A DNA stretch of 13,883 nucleotides, from contig DPHD01000020.1 in NCBI GenBank assembly GCA_003523085.1, positions 1-13,883 on the forward strand, in the 5' to 3' direction. Positions 13,270 through 13,883 of the stretch are shown in pieces. Origin of the DNA: Oceanospirillaceae bacterium (GTDB lineage Bacteria; Pseudomonadota; Gammaproteobacteria; Pseudomonadales; Balneatricaceae). Below the pieces are notes generated by a model. That model had not been told where the DNA came from. It made no database searches and was given only the letters and a program-made list of their open reading frames with translations. Every line of letters begins with the position of its first letter. The first letter of the stretch is position 1. The position numbers and the translations under genes were made by a program.

Positions 13270-13883
13270 ATGGAATCATTATCGTCACTTCAAATAGTCT
13301 TCGGCGTCCTAACGCAACTGTTACCGGTATGGATAGGCTTAGGCATTATCTTAAGTCTTTCCATGTATTACCGACCACGCCTTGGCTTATATGGCCACCT
13401 GTTTGATAGCCGTGTGGGCACCGTTGGGTTGATACTAGTACTATTTTGGGTATTAACCGCCCTGTTTGCCGACCTTATTATCACCCACGACCCGCTGGCC
13501 CAAATTTCGGGCATGAAAAATAAACGCCCCGGTTTCCCAGTACGCGGCATGGAAGGCACCTTTTATCTATTGGGCGGTGACAACCTAGCCCGCGACATAT
13601 TTTCACGGGTGATTATGGGCAGCCGTACCGTATTGTCCATTGCCCCTGCAGCTACCGTATTTGCTTTTATGGTCGGTATCACCTTGGGTTTACCCGCCGG
13701 TTATCGCTCTGGAAGGCTCGATACCATCCTGTCTTTCTTATCTAATTTAGTCTTGGCCTTTCCGGTTATCCTGTTGTTTTTCTTATTGGTGACGCCAGAG
13801 ATTCGTTCTACGGGTGTACCGATTTACTTGGCTGCGGTGTTGTTTTTATTCCCCATCATTTTGTTTGTGGTGTTGTTTCAATC
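13270..13883 (+). CDS. Peptide-type ABC importer permease (DppC-like), 3' end cut
   Basis: The reading frame runs from ATG at 13270, 10 bp after the DppB-like stop codon and with AAGGGG just before it, to the window end with no stop (204 codons visible). It has a hydrophobic span at about residues 11-31, a second at 49-70, then a periplasmic segment and the family block GGDNLARDIFSRVIMGSRTV (102-121), followed by further spans. In most DppC proteins this block reads LGTDxxGRD, so T-to-G and G-to-A changes are present. The extra span before the usual first one is also unusual. It should form the importer channel with the preceding permease. Any ATPase genes of this system would lie beyond the window. 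Confidence 0.88.
   Translation, partial: MESLSSLQIVFGVLTQLLPVWIGLGIILSLSMYYRPRLGLYGHLFDSRVGTVGLILVLFWVLTALFADLIITHDPLAQISGMKNKRPGFPVRGMEGTFYLLGGDNLARDIFSRVIMGSRTVLSIAPAATVFAFMVGITLGLPAGYRSGRLDTILSFLSNLVLAFPVILLFFLLVTPEIRSTGVPIYLAAVLFLFPIILFVVLFQ

Overview
The window looks like chromosomal DNA from a marine-type gammaproteobacterium, perhaps Oceanospirillales-like or related to Pseudomonas. This rests on intermediate GC, Pseudomonas-like glucose-transport genes in Pseudomonas-like order, a dispersed palindrome built on GTCATTGCGA units, and a mix of sugar, onium-compound and peptide-family uptake genes. The taxon is an inference; no rRNA or marker gene is present.

Left edge (1-970): the 3' part of a cupin related to DMSP lyases lies on the + strand. 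It meets, almost stop to stop, a decayed RelE/ParE-type toxin whose overlapping ribbon-helix-helix antitoxin is intact.

Centre (970-7484, all - strand, so read right to left): an OmpR-type response regulator and its histidine kinase overlap by 4 bp (GTGA). After 99 bp comes a four-gene ABC importer: binding protein, two permeases and ATPase. The binding protein is very close in sequence to the Pseudomonas glucose-binding protein GtsA, and the order regulator-kinase-gtsABCD is as I remember it from Pseudomonas. The gap before gtsA carries four exactly 10-bp-phased GTGAC-like repeats followed by a possible -10 box, a strong candidate site for the adjacent regulator. A 117-bp nested palindrome separates gtsA from gtsB.

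Right (7584-13883): an MttB-superfamily methyltransferase without a pyrrolysine codon (- strand) diverges from a GlxA/GbdR-type AraC regulator (+). Downstream on + is a family-5 (peptide/nickel/opine type) ABC importer: a Tat-exported binding protein, then two permeases, the second cut by the window end. A pair of hairpins separates the binding protein from the permeases. Methyltransferase, regulator and importer together suggest controlled uptake and demethylation of an N- or S-methylated compound, but the substrate cannot be read from sequence. No corrinoid protein, reductive activase, acrylate-utilisation gene or second transporter ATPase is inside the window.
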